Below are positions 51,701-60,134 of a stretch of 64,000 nt of DNA, piece by piece. The position numbers and the translations under genes are program-made. How positions within the stretch are numbered: the stretch's first letter is position 1; each line of letters starts with the position of its first letter. Source of the stretch: Paraburkholderia hospita (GTDB taxonomy: Bacteria > Pseudomonadota > Gammaproteobacteria > Burkholderiales > Burkholderiaceae); assembly GCF_002902965.1 (NCBI RefSeq), contig NZ_CP026108.1, forward strand, positions 744,001-808,000, written 5' to 3'. The notes under the pieces are model-generated. The model saw nothing but the letters and a program-made list of their open reading frames with translations. It did no database searches and was not told the DNA's origin.

Positions 51701-54239
51701 GATTGGCCGTGAACTGCTGTGTCGTGCGTTCGAGGCGGCCAATCGAAGCGGGGACCTGAATTTCGCGGCGCACAGCTGTAACCAGCTGAACACGAACCTG
51801 CTTGCCGCCGGCGATCCGCTAGAAGAGGTGCAAGGCCAAGCTGAACGAGGTCTCGCGTTTGCGCAGAAGTTGCGATTCGGTGCGGTCATTGACCGCATTA
51901 GCGCCCAGCTGGGCCTCGTGCGGACGCTGAGGGGGCTCACGCCGACGTTTGGCCGATTCGACGATGGGAATTTTGATGAGCTTAGGCTGGAGCGTCGCTT
52001 TGCGGAGAATCCGGATCTGGCCATGGCCGAGTGCTGGTATTGGATCCGTAAACTGCAGGCGCGGTTCTTCGCCGGCGACTATGGTGCGGCGCTCGATGCG
52101 GCCTCGCGGGCGCGACGGCTTCTTTGGGTGTCACCAACCTTCGAACTGGCCGAATATCACTTTTTCGGCGCGTTGTCTCGCGCAGCCTCATTCGATACGG
52201 CAACGGCTGAGGAGCGACAGACTCACCTGGGGGCGGTTGCAGAGCATCAGAGACAACTCGAGATATGGGCGGGTGCTTGTCCGGAGAATTTCGAGAACCG
52301 CGCGGCCCTCGTGAGAGCGGAGATCGCCCGAATCGAAGGCCGCGCGCTCGATGCTATGACCCATTACGATCAGGCGATCCGGTCGGCCCAGGCAAATGGC
52401 TTAGTGCACAACGAGGCGCTTGCCAATGAACTGGCTGCGCGTTTCTTTCTGACGCGCGGTTCTGAGAAAGCAGCGCGCGGCTACCTGCAGGATGCCCATG
52501 ACGCCTATCTGCGTTGGGGCGCAGGTGGCAAGGCGTGCCAGCTCAAACAATGCTACCCCACCCTCTGGCACGATGCGGACCGTCCGCGCCATACGGCCAC
52601 CCCCGGCACGCTAATCGAGCAGCTGGATCTCGCTACCGTCCTTAATGTCTCACGGATCGTGTCGGGCGAAATCGTGCTTGAGAATCTTATCGAGGCGCTG
52701 ATGCGCACCGCAGTAGAACACGCTGGTGCGCAACGCGGCCTACTCGTACTCCCGCGGGAGGCCGGGTTATGGATCGAGGCGCAGGCTGATACTGACAGTG
52801 GCTCAGTCACGGTCGTGCTCAACGCGGCACCGATCTCCGGCGCCGTACTCCCGGAGTCGCTTGTCCAATATTGCGCGCGTACCCAGGAGAGCGTCATCCT
52901 CGACGACGCCTCAGCTCGGGGCATCTTCTCCAACGACGAGTACATCGTTCGCGTGCAGGCACGATCGGTCCTCTGCCTGCCGTTCGTCAAACAGGGAAGG
53001 CTGATTGCCCTGCTTTATCTGGAAAACCACCTCGCCGCCGGTGCATTTACCCCGGGAAGGATTGCGGTCCTCAAGGTATTGGCTTCACTGGCCGCGATGA
53101 CGCTGGAGAATGCCCGACTGTACCGCGACCTCGCGCAACGCGAAGCGAAAATCCGACGCCTCGTCGACGCCAACATCGTTGGAATCTTCATATGTCAACG
53201 CGAAGGCCGGATACTCGAAGCTAATGACGCGTTTCTTCGTATTGTGGACTACGACCGTAACGATCTCCTGGCGGGACGCCTGCACTGGACTGACCTGACG
53301 CCACCGGAGTGGCTGGAGCAAAGCACAAAAGAGTGGATGCCGAGGCTGAAGGCCACGGGGACACTGGAGCCCTTTGAAAAAGAATACTTCAAGAAGGACG
53401 GCAGCCGCGTGCCGGTACTGATCGGCGTCGCATTGCTGGACGAAAGCGGGACTCAGGGCATCGCGTTCGTGCTCGATCTGAGCGAGCGCAAACGGGCAGA
53501 AGCGGAGGCACGCCACATGCAACTCGAGCTCGCGCATGCCAACCGCGTCACGGCGCTTGGGCAGCTCGTGGCCTCAATCAGCCACGAAATAAAGCAACCG
53601 CTCACCGCGACGGCCATCAACGCGTCAGCGGGACTTCGGTGGCTTAGTCACACCCCCGCAAATTTGGGGGGGGCCCGCCAAGCGTTCGACCGCATCGTCC
53701 GTGACGCCGAGCGTGGAGGCGAGGTGATCAAGCGCATTCATGGGCTCGTAAGGAAGGCCTCGACGTGCAACGAGATCCTGCAGCTCAACGAGGTGATTCG
53801 CGACGTCATGGCGCTCACGTCGAGTGAAGCCCACGAAAAGAGCATCGCTTTGCGGCAGCACCTTGCGGAGGAGTTGCCGCTGATCAAAGGCGACCGCGTG
53901 CAACTTCAACAGGTGATGCTGAACCTCATTATTAACGCCATTGATGCGATGAGCACCGTGGAAGTCGGGCCGCGGGAGTTGACGATCTACACCGCCACCA
54001 ATGAGCCGAGTGCCGTCCTGGTGACGGTCTGCGATTCCGGGCCGGGTATCGCTCCCGAGCACACCGAGCGGCTCTTTGAACCGTTTTACACGACAAAGGC
54101 TAGCGGGATGGGCATGGGGTTGTCAATCTGCCTCTCGATCATCGAAGCACACGGCGGCAAATTGTGGGCGAGCGCAAACGTACCGTGCGGCGCGATTTTT
54201 CAGTTCACGGTGGCGGTACATCCGGCTTTTTCAGCGTAA
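48747..54239 (+). CDS. Giant kinase-like / STAND ATPase / GAF-PAS sensor histidine kinase, copy 3
   Basis: 1830 aa; same architecture as the genes at 5434 and 13621, on the opposite strand and more diverged throughout. Kinase-like domain with HKDVKPAHIL and MGFGIAS: again no VAIK Lys, His at the usual Asn and Gly at the DFG Asp. STAND ATPase with GYSGIGKS and LFLDDLQW. TPR-like middle, then GAF, then PAS (VDANIVGIFI...). The H box is SISHEIKQPLT and HATPase_c has DSGPGIAPEH and KASGMGMGLS. No membrane segment. No response regulator is adjacent, so it must use a distant one, for example 21672. The start ATG has no strong ribosome binding site but aligns with the other copies. IS6 debris upstream, RND and IS110 debris downstream. 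Confidence 0.94.
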   Translation: MNFRNGLETLWDDGERVLSRTRRPADGGDETRLLVRPAGEPPSPAILGRLAREFELKDELDGAWAARPLGLVLEGGRTLLVLEDPGGEPLERLLSAPMALDRAVRLAVGIAKALGKLHQRGLVHKDVKPAHILVNCTDGQPRLMGFGIASQLQRERAAPEPPETLAGTLAYVAPEQTGRMNRSIDTRSDLYALGVTFYQMFTGSLPFTAADPMEWVHCHIARKPVPPSERLRTVPIMVCRIVMKLLAKTAEERYQTAGGVERDLTRCLDEWEAQGDIDDFALGQEDTPDRLLIPERLYGREGEVDTLLASFDRIVKNGAPELVLVSGYSGIGKSAVVNELHRVLVPTRGLFAAGKFDQYKRDIPYATLAEAFKSLVRPLLGKCDAELACWRDAFLDALGPNARLTVDLVPELKLIIGEPPPVPELAPQDAQRRFELVFQRFIGVFARADHPLALFLDDLQWLDAATLDLLEYLLTRSDLQHLILIGAYRDNEVGPDHPLRRKLEAVKAVGGKVTEIALAPLAQAHLRQLLADALRCVPARAAPLAQLVYQKTGGNPFFAIQFLSSLADEGMLAFEHHAGRWSWDLEGIQAKGYTDNVADLMVGKLTRLPTETQQALQQLACLGNSAETSTLALLLGISEENVRAALWPAVRLELIEHNAAGYRFAHDRVQEAAYSLIAEARRREVHLRIGRLLAEHTPAGKRDEAIFEIVNHLNRAIPLIGSRAERDQLAEFNLIAGRRAKASTAYASALNYLVTGVALVGDDGWARVRTLAFALELDRAECEFLTGALASADERLAAQAARTKDAVEAARVACLHMDVHVTRDQSSRAVAVGLECLRRLGIEWSPQPTDGKARREYQRIGVTLRDRPLEVLVDLPLMSDAASLATVDVLAKLTVPAFHTNRNLLCLVICRMVNLSLERGNADASSFAYASLGLIAGPRFGDYETGYRFGQLGYELVEQRGLKRYDARTYMAFGGMILPWKRPFRIGRELLCRAFEAANRSGDLNFAAHSCNQLNTNLLAAGDPLEEVQGQAERGLAFAQKLRFGAVIDRISAQLGLVRTLRGLTPTFGRFDDGNFDELRLERRFAENPDLAMAECWYWIRKLQARFFAGDYGAALDAASRARRLLWVSPTFELAEYHFFGALSRAASFDTATAEERQTHLGAVAEHQRQLEIWAGACPENFENRAALVRAEIARIEGRALDAMTHYDQAIRSAQANGLVHNEALANELAARFFLTRGSEKAARGYLQDAHDAYLRWGAGGKACQLKQCYPTLWHDADRPRHTATPGTLIEQLDLATVLNVSRIVSGEIVLENLIEALMRTAVEHAGAQRGLLVLPREAGLWIEAQADTDSGSVTVVLNAAPISGAVLPESLVQYCARTQESVILDDASARGIFSNDEYIVRVQARSVLCLPFVKQGRLIALLYLENHLAAGAFTPGRIAVLKVLASLAAMTLENARLYRDLAQREAKIRRLVDANIVGIFICQREGRILEANDAFLRIVDYDRNDLLAGRLHWTDLTPPEWLEQSTKEWMPRLKATGTLEPFEKEYFKKDGSRVPVLIGVALLDESGTQGIAFVLDLSERKRAEAEARHMQLELAHANRVTALGQLVASISHEIKQPLTATAINASAGLRWLSHTPANLGGARQAFDRIVRDAERGGEVIKRIHGLVRKASTCNEILQLNEVIRDVMALTSSEAHEKSIALRQHLAEELPLIKGDRVQLQQVMLNLIINAIDAMSTVEVGPRELTIYTATNEPSAVLVTVCDSGPGIAPEHTERLFEPFYTTKASGMGMGLSICLSIIEAHGGKLWASANVPCGAIFQFTVAVHPAFSA

Positions 54240-54789
54240 GCCGGCCTCGCATTGCGCACCGCCGGGTATCGCATCGCCGGCCTTCGCATTCGGTGAATGG
54301 CTGCGATCGCTCGAAGCGCTGAGGATTCGAGCTCGTTGCCTGAATGTGGAGTGAGTCAGCGGATTTTTAAGGGCCGCAGCGGCAGTACCGGCTGCATGAA
54401 GGCCATATGGAGAGCTGCAACCGGTTCATAGACCATTCATCCAGCCGATGCAGACGTCAGGGCGATCTAGACGGCGGTTCAGCGGCGCGTCGCGCCCGCT
54501 TGCCGCGCTTGCCGGACACGGCCCGACAAGCATAAGCGCCATCGGCTGGACGGTGTGGCACTCCCGCTAGAAGACACGAGCTCCGTGATACGCTCCTGAG
54601 CGCGCTTCCGTGCCGATCTCTTGGCCGAACAGTTGCACTGGCTGTATATGAACGCGTCCCGTTTGCGCAAGTGTTTCGTGTGTTCCGACATCGGCAGGAT
54701 GGGTTGCAGCTGTATATCCGGCCTTGTCGCAGCCGATACCACCGCTGCGGGCCCCGATGAAATCCGCTGACTCACACCTCATTGCTCGA

Positions 54790-54855
54790 GCTCGAAGCTC
54801 CGCAGCCAGTAGCGTGCGCAGGTAGGTGTCGCCCCTCTTGCTGATCCCGTGCATT
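54790..54855 (-). pseudogene. Fragment of an IS110-family transposase
   Basis: Minus-strand frame HGISKRGDTYLRTLL, the highly recognisable RISKRGDxYLRTLLIHGAR block of IS110/IS1111 transposases (transposase_20 domain). It ends in unrelated sequence (AAELRARAM) and is fused at its start to the dispersed repeat. Confidence 0.7.
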
Positions 54856-55036
54856 AAGTCCATCAACTTGAGGACACGCTCTTCAATACATTCACGGCAT
54901 GACGACGCTGGTGTTTCTTTAACCTTATTTAGCCGCTTATGACCCCCCAGATGTTTGCGGAGACCATGCATATTTGTCCCGCTCCGTGGTCTGAAAGTAT
55001 TTGTAAGGGTAACTATAAGTAGTCGGCCGCGTGAAA
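54853..55036 (-). repeat. Dispersed ~180-bp repeat, copy B
   Basis: Reverse complement matches 12985-13170. The similarity stops at the start of the IS110 fragment on one side and near the broken RND gene on the other. The two copies have inverted orientation and lie 42 kb apart. Confidence 0.6.
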
Positions 55037-55056
55037 TGTTCGTTTTTCGTCGGCAA

Positions 55057-55437
55057 CATGCCGAGCACCATATGCCGCTCGACATTCTCGACGACGACGA
55101 CCCCGAGTTCCACTACTATTCTGAACAAGGGAAGATCATTGATGGTCCCGCAAAAAGCAAAAAGACCGCGAACGTGCAATCCGGCGACACTGGAATTGCG
55201 AGAACGGCGTACACCGCGCCGATCACTGGCATAGTGATAATGCAGACAGATTCCGCGTGTTCTTCGATCGACCAGGACCCAACGTAATCGGGCCGTACAT
55301 CCTATGTAGACAAGGTCGACTCGGAAGCTCTTCTTCAGTTCGACCACTCTGGCCCGAATGTAGTCCTTGGACAACACCATTATTTTATCGCGCACGTCGG
55401 CGTATATGTTTGCGCAAGCCATAGGTCCGTAGTCCAT
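55057..55437 (-). pseudogene. Frameshifted fragment of an RND efflux permease
   Basis: One frame gives INDLPLFRIVVELGVVVVEN followed by VERHMVLGM, the hallmark of RND pumps after TM4. Another frame just upstream gives VLAIPVSPDCTFAVFLLFAG (compare IPVSLxGTFAxLxLFG). At least one frameshift separates them. Further upstream SKDYIRARVVELKKSF may be more of the same gene. It corresponds to the same gene region as the fragment at 12265. Confidence 0.75.
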
Positions 55438-55804
55438 TACGCGCAGCCTGACACGGGCGACAGCGAATATAATGCGCGCCGGCGTTACGCATCACAGCGT
55501 ATCGGAGTGGATCACAACGTCGCCAAACTGTTCCGCGTCGTCAGACCGCGAAGCGTTTCAACATCGATTCAATAGTCACCCGGATTCGCTGTTCGACCTG
55601 GGCGACTACTTGCCTATTCCTACACACGCACCAGCATGCTTCGCAAGAAACCCGGCGAGTATATTAGTGCGACAGACATCTTGAGAAGCGGCTTTGTTCA
55701 TATTGATCCGGACGTTCAATGTGCGCTACTCCTCGACGAACGGACGAAACTCTGACACGATCGTCATGCGCTTCGACATCACCACAGGAATCAGCGTAAG
55801 CTGT

Positions 55805-56263
55805 TCATGCCGAGGGCAGCACTGCCTTGAAGACGATTTCGATGAGCTGCTCACGAAATGCCAGCCTCGATACGCCGATCAAATTGCTCGCGACCTGAGG
55901 TCGTTCGGTCGCGTATGCCTCTTTACGCACCTTGCCGGCGACAGCAAACGCCTCGTCGACATCAAGGACATAGAGCGTCTCTTCCACGACGTGATCTAGG
56001 CTCGCGCCGAACTGCGCGAGGACCTTCGCGGCGTTTTCATACGTCACCCGCATCTGCTCCGCCATCATCGAGTAGTCGGTTGGTTTGCCTGTCTCATCGA
56101 GCGTAGCAGGCGCGATCAAGACACCTTTTTCGTCATGGCTGAGCTGGCCAGACACAAAGATCATGTTTCCAATTTTGATCGCCTGTGCGTACCCATAGCC
56201 GTCCTCTGCTGGAACTCCGTGATACGCAGACTCTTTGCCATTAGAATCGATTGCGTCGGTCAT
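55805..56263 (-). CDS. RidA/YjgF-family protein
   Basis: 152 aa from the ATG at 56263, preceded by AGGAGATC; an upstream ATG adds ten unrelated residues. The chorismate-mutase-like trimer fold has FVSGQLSHDEKG, YENAAKVLAQFGASLDHVVE and the Arg-bearing block ERPQVASNLIGVSRLAF. RidA members hydrolyse reactive enamine/imine intermediates; subgroup members vary, and this one has an N-terminal extension (~25 aa) that may shift its specificity. It is the last gene in the minus-strand series below the oxidase operon, 200 bp after the cytochrome gene, and is probably independent. Confidence 0.9.
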   Translation of the reverse strand: MTDAIDSNGKESAYHGVPAEDGYGYAQAIKIGNMIFVSGQLSHDEKGVLIAPATLDETGKPTDYSMMAEQMRVTYENAAKVLAQFGASLDHVVEETLYVLDVDEAFAVAGKVRKEAYATERPQVASNLIGVSRLAFREQLIEIVFKAVLPSA

Positions 56264-56467
56264 GTCCGATCTCCTGTTCATTAGGCGAGGCACGCATGTC
56301 CCCGCACGGTGCTAACGTCACAACTTCTCAACACCGCGTCATACACTCAAGTCGAAACGCTATACAGTCACGGATGCCCAAATGTTTGCCGCCTGTCCGG
56401 TATTCTTGGGGAACTGATTTCGTTCTGCCTGACCACAATAACAACGTCAGCGCCCGCGCTGATAGTG

Positions 56468-57277
56468 TCAGGGCTGGGATATTCGTCCTTCCGAATCCGT
56501 GAACCCGCTATAGTATGCCGCCGCATCCTTTATCTCTGTTTCGGTCAGATTCCGAGCGATATTTCGCATTTGCTCGCCGGAATCATTATGTCGTTGACCT
56601 GCTGCAAAGGCATTTAGCTGAGCACCTAGGTAGGATGCCGAAAGACCCTGCAGAAATGGTGCTCCAGCCTTGTGATCAATGCCTCCGTGACAGACAGCAC
56701 AGGAAACGACATTCTTTGTAGGGTTTCCACGCGCGACGATCGGCGGCACTAGGACCGTCGCAACGCCGCCCGTCAAATGCCCTGATGAAGCAAAGTAGTG
56801 TGCGAGGTCACGCATATCTCTCTCGGATAGTCCTTTGACCATCGAGGTCATTATTACATTGGTTCGCGCACCACTTTGAAAATCTGAAAGCTGCTTATAG
56901 ACGAATGCAGCGTCTTGCCCGGCCAGAAGCGGCGCAACGGCCTGCGATGCGTTGTGGCAGGCAGCGCATCGTGCTGCGAGCACCTCGCCGCGCTGCACCG
57001 CGTCGGGGTCGTCATGAGCAAGTGTCTGCGACGTTATGGTAACCGCACTTACCGCGCCGTCAGCGGGATAGACGATTGATTCGTTCTCCGCCCAGTGGCG
57101 GGATACCCCTGCCGCGCTGCAGATCGCATTCCATATGCCTCGAAACTGAGGACCGCTCTGCACGGACGGCAGAAGGACAAACCCTATCGCAGCAGCAGCG
57201 GCCGCGACGGCGAGGGTACCGCACACGCTGCCTACCAGCCATCGGTTCGTCAGCGAAAACACTGGCTTCGCGTCCAT
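56468..57277 (-). CDS. Membrane-anchored diheme c-type cytochrome
   Basis: 269 aa from the ATG at 57277, four bases after the stop of subunit I. An earlier ATG at 57331 would lie inside the oxidase gene. N-terminal membrane anchor (LVGSVCGTLAVAAAAAAIGF), then a periplasmic domain with two c-type heme sites, CAACH and CAVCH, and later Met residues that could be sixth ligands. It resembles two-domain class I cytochromes (cytochrome c4-like). Its position directly after subunit I shows it is part of the oxidase operon, delivering electrons to the CuA centre of subunit II or forming part of the complex. Confidence 0.9.
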   Translation of the reverse strand: MDAKPVFSLTNRWLVGSVCGTLAVAAAAAAIGFVLLPSVQSGPQFRGIWNAICSAAGVSRHWAENESIVYPADGAVSAVTITSQTLAHDDPDAVQRGEVLAARCAACHNASQAVAPLLAGQDAAFVYKQLSDFQSGARTNVIMTSMVKGLSERDMRDLAHYFASSGHLTGGVATVLVPPIVARGNPTKNVVSCAVCHGGIDHKAGAPFLQGLSASYLGAQLNAFAAGQRHNDSGEQMRNIARNLTETEIKDAAAYYSGFTDSEGRISQP

Positions 57278-57278
57278 G

Positions 57279-58904
57279 TCAGTGCCCTTGGCCGATCGGG
57301 ATTCCAGGCACGGAGGTGTCTGGGCGGGCAATCAGCGACGCAATCGGATATCCGTAGTTAAACAATGTCAGACCGATCATCAAGGCGAGCCAAAGTCGAA
57401 AGCCGTTCAGCGCAGATGGCACACTCTCTGTCCGATGAATCGGCACACTAAAGGTGTAGTCGTCAACAAGATCGACCGTCGAGCGATGCGCGCGAACCAA
57501 AATGAAAATAAAGAGAAGACCGGCAACCAGACAGATGACTCCGCCAATGACCGATATGATCACAGGCAGCGCCTGAGACGAAATTTCACCATTCGTGTAG
57601 TCGAAGTATGCCATTCTTCGCGGCATACCCATGATGCCCACCAAATGCCAGGGGATTGTTAATACCATGATTCCGATGAACCAGAGCCATAGCTGGATAC
57701 GGATCAGTCGCATGTCTGTGATCGCGCGACCAGTGATCTGCGGCCACAGGTCGTAAGCGATCACAAAGTACATGATCACAACCGCCCCGGCGAAAATGAG
57801 GTGAAAGTGTCCAGTCACCCATTGAGTGTTATGTATAGTCGAATCTAACTGGTAACTCATGTTGATAAGTCCGCCTGCTCCTCCAAAACCCAACATCACA
57901 AACGAAAAAGTGATGGCGAGCATCATGGGGTTACCCCATGGAAGGGCTTTTAACCAACCCATGACACCCTTCCCGCCCCGTAGCCGCCCCGCAATCTCAA
58001 CCGAGGCACAGATTGTGAACACCGTTAGCAAAGTAGGAATTGCGACTAATGCCGTAAAGACCGAGTGCATGAATTTGAAGCCCGATCCAACTTGTGGATC
58101 AGCGAACAGGTGGTGTATGCCGATCGGCATTGACACAACCAGAAACATTACGAACGATACCCGCGCCATCAAATCGCTATAAAGTCTCCCGCCGATAGCG
58201 CGCGGAACGATTGTGTAATACGCAATGTAGGCGGGCATCAGCCAGAAGTACACAATAGCATGCAGAGTCCAAGAATAGAAAACGCGTGCGAGACCCGCAT
58301 CAATGTTATGTTTCCATCCCAACGAAACCGGAATAATCTGAAAAATTATTTCGATTGCAGCACCGACGGCCGTCCATCCCCAGAGGTACGCGCTCGCGAC
58401 ACAGGCAAACATAGGAAGCGGAACGGGAACCCCCGGATTATCGCGCTTCCATATCGCGAGGTTCACGCCCATCAGCGCGACCCATACCCATGACCCCACA
58501 ACGATCAGGACGACCCCTATATAGTAGATCGAGCTGCCGATCATCGGCGGGTAGAACGTGTAGAGAACTGAAGCTGTACCCCTCCCTATTGCGATAACCG
58601 CCAGCATAAAACCCAAGGCAACGGCGCCAAAGCCTACCCACGCTAGCTTCACCCCGACAATGGCGCGCTTAAGCGAAAGCTCTATGACCGCGTATCCGAG
58701 AGCCATCGCGACGAGAGTCGGGAAGACGTATGCCATAGTCGAGCCGTGCGCTGACACGGAACGATAGTAAATCTCTGGATCCTTTATCCACGGATGTAGC
58801 GGACTTCTCACGTACATCTGCCAGGCGCCCAATGCCAATGCTACAGCGAAACTCGCAAACGCAAGCCAGAAATGAAGAAGAACAAGCCGCTTGTTAATTA
58901 ACAC
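57279..58904 (-). CDS. Cytochrome c oxidase subunit I, ba3 (B) type
   Basis: 541 aa, about 13-14 transmembrane helices. Low-spin heme His in RSVSAHGSTMAY; CuB ligands and cross-link region in WTLHAIVYFWLMPAYIAYY and IGIHHLFADP; high-spin and low-spin heme His in TGHFHLIFAG. It catalyses oxygen reduction to water at the heme a3-CuB centre and pumps protons. The sequence style (short loops, no A-type K/D-channel motifs such as NxxxxxxNxxxxD) points to the B family, often high-affinity. It overlaps subunit II by 11 bp; the diheme cytochrome follows. Confidence 0.95.
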   Translation of the reverse strand: MLINKRLVLLHFWLAFASFAVALALGAWQMYVRSPLHPWIKDPEIYYRSVSAHGSTMAYVFPTLVAMALGYAVIELSLKRAIVGVKLAWVGFGAVALGFMLAVIAIGRGTASVLYTFYPPMIGSSIYYIGVVLIVVGSWVWVALMGVNLAIWKRDNPGVPVPLPMFACVASAYLWGWTAVGAAIEIIFQIIPVSLGWKHNIDAGLARVFYSWTLHAIVYFWLMPAYIAYYTIVPRAIGGRLYSDLMARVSFVMFLVVSMPIGIHHLFADPQVGSGFKFMHSVFTALVAIPTLLTVFTICASVEIAGRLRGGKGVMGWLKALPWGNPMMLAITFSFVMLGFGGAGGLINMSYQLDSTIHNTQWVTGHFHLIFAGAVVIMYFVIAYDLWPQITGRAITDMRLIRIQLWLWFIGIMVLTIPWHLVGIMGMPRRMAYFDYTNGEISSQALPVIISVIGGVICLVAGLLFIFILVRAHRSTVDLVDDYTFSVPIHRTESVPSALNGFRLWLALMIGLTLFNYGYPIASLIARPDTSVPGIPIGQGH

Positions 58905-59466
58905 AGTTCAGCCTCCCGTTTGCCCCTTTTCGTTTAAGCATCTCAAAAAAGGCGGCACGCTCTATGACTTTGACGCGCGCCCACATCGCTTGATGACCAG
59001 TCCCGCAGTATTCGTGACACGGCATCAAATGCTCGGCTGGCTGCGGAAACACCGTTTTAAAAGTTGATATGTAGCCTGGTTCGATCATCGAATTGATGTT
59101 AGTCCCCGTTACAAGCATGCCGTGGATCGCATCAGCGCTGGTCGCTCTGAAAGTGATGGGCGTGTTAGCTGGAAGAAGGATACATTGAGGTGTGAACGAA
59201 TACTGCTGCGCCAGTACCCGGACGATAACGGATCCGTCTTTTGATGCGGCACTCCCCAAATTACTTTCTGAAAACTCGCTATTGGTTTCCAAGGATGCAA
59301 TCCGTATGGTTTCCACTCTGGACGGCGGCATCATCGCCCAATGCAATCCCGTGAAGACGACTGTGAGCATCAGAATGAGCATGATTGCCGACATCATAAT
59401 CGCCCACCTTCGTTCGATTTTGTGGACGATACTGATTGACGGATTTTCCCTGATATTGTCGCTCAT
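58894..59466 (-). CDS. Cytochrome c oxidase subunit II
   Basis: 190 aa from ATG 59466, whose ATGA overlaps the stop of the preceding small gene; an ATG 16 codons upstream is inside that gene in another frame, so it is not used. One membrane helix (MMSAIMLILMLTVVFTGLHW), then a cupredoxin domain. CuA ligands are complete: His in ADAIHGMLV, then PCHEYCGTGHQAMW. It receives electrons from cytochrome c, probably the diheme cytochrome of this operon. The single helix is typical of B-type oxidases. Confidence 0.95.
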   Translation of the reverse strand: MSDNIRENPSISIVHKIERRWAIMMSAIMLILMLTVVFTGLHWAMMPPSRVETIRIASLETNSEFSESNLGSAASKDGSVIVRVLAQQYSFTPQCILLPANTPITFRATSADAIHGMLVTGTNINSMIEPGYISTFKTVFPQPAEHLMPCHEYCGTGHQAMWARVKVIERAAFFEMLKRKGANGRLNCVN

Positions 59467-59621
59467 TGGATTACGCCACGCGGAAGGAAAACAAGTACAT
59501 AAAATACGATCCATATGAGGATCACGATTGCCGTCGCAGTACCTGCTAGAACAATCGCGCCTTTCGGCCCATCGAGAACGATGCGTTCAAGCGTTTGATC
59601 CTCGTCTTCTTTCGGCTTCAC
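59463..59621 (-). CDS. Small oxidase subunit (CoxIIa-like), 52 aa, single helix
   Basis: A short frame found by hand: VKPKEDEDQTLERIVLDGPK, then one strong transmembrane helix (AIVLAGTATAIVILIWIVFYVLVFL) and PRGVIQ. Its stop overlaps the ATG of subunit II (ATGA). B-type oxidases carry such a one-helix subunit (IIa), and operon position and size fit. I take GTG 59621 as start, with GGGAAAA about eight bases upstream; a TTG six codons earlier is possible. The frame stays open for 19 codons upstream of the GTG, with a CxxCxxC stretch, but has no ATG or GTG there. Confidence 0.8.
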   Translation of the reverse strand: MKPKEDEDQTLERIVLDGPKGAIVLAGTATAIVILIWIVFYVLVFLPRGVIQ

Positions 59622-60134
59622 TTGGTTTTCCCATGGCAATTCAGGACAGGTTGAACATGTCCAGCATGCAAAGCTTTAAACGGATCCGGGACGCTGGTCG
59701 ACACGGAATCCGGATCGGACACGCACGAAAATCCCATACGGGCTAGAGTCCGCGCTTCCGCGCCATCGCGAACACGCTGAACCGACAGGTGAAGCTGCGG
59801 TAGCTTTACTTACAGCGCGACTCTGGCTCGTCGCTCCGACAATGACAAGGTTCGCGTTGACAAACAGCAATCGCGCAGCGCCATTGCCGATCAGCCGAGC
59901 GACGGCAGACTATTGCAAGAACCGTACACCGCGCTTCAACTTTCTATCATGCGGCGCCGAGTTACCAAACGCTAAGTAGTCTCTGCATAAGCAGACATCG
60001 CATTTTCCAGGGAGCACAACACACCGGCACCTGCCTCACCGCGCTGATCAAGACGGAGGGCACCTGATGACCAGCGCGGTGTCAGCATATGCGCCGAAGG
60101 ATCTACCTAGCCGGTATAACCGCGGCGCACAACC
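59622..60134. other. Intergenic region between P460 and the oxidase operon
   Basis: About 510 bp; presumably holds the oxidase promoter. No clear operator (for example no perfect FNR box TTGATnnnnATCAA) was found. Confidence 0.5.

Larger units (their letters stand above)
54240..55804. other. Intergenic debris region downstream of histidine kinase copy 3
   Basis: About 1.5 kb. It contains IS110 and RND fragments and the dispersed repeat copy B, listed separately. Between 55438 and 55804 I see no gene. Confidence 0.6.

Noticed and set aside
54567..55085. A 172-codon minus-strand frame taken as one gene
   Set aside because: It is a chimera of the dispersed repeat and an IS110 transposase scrap, not a single protein.
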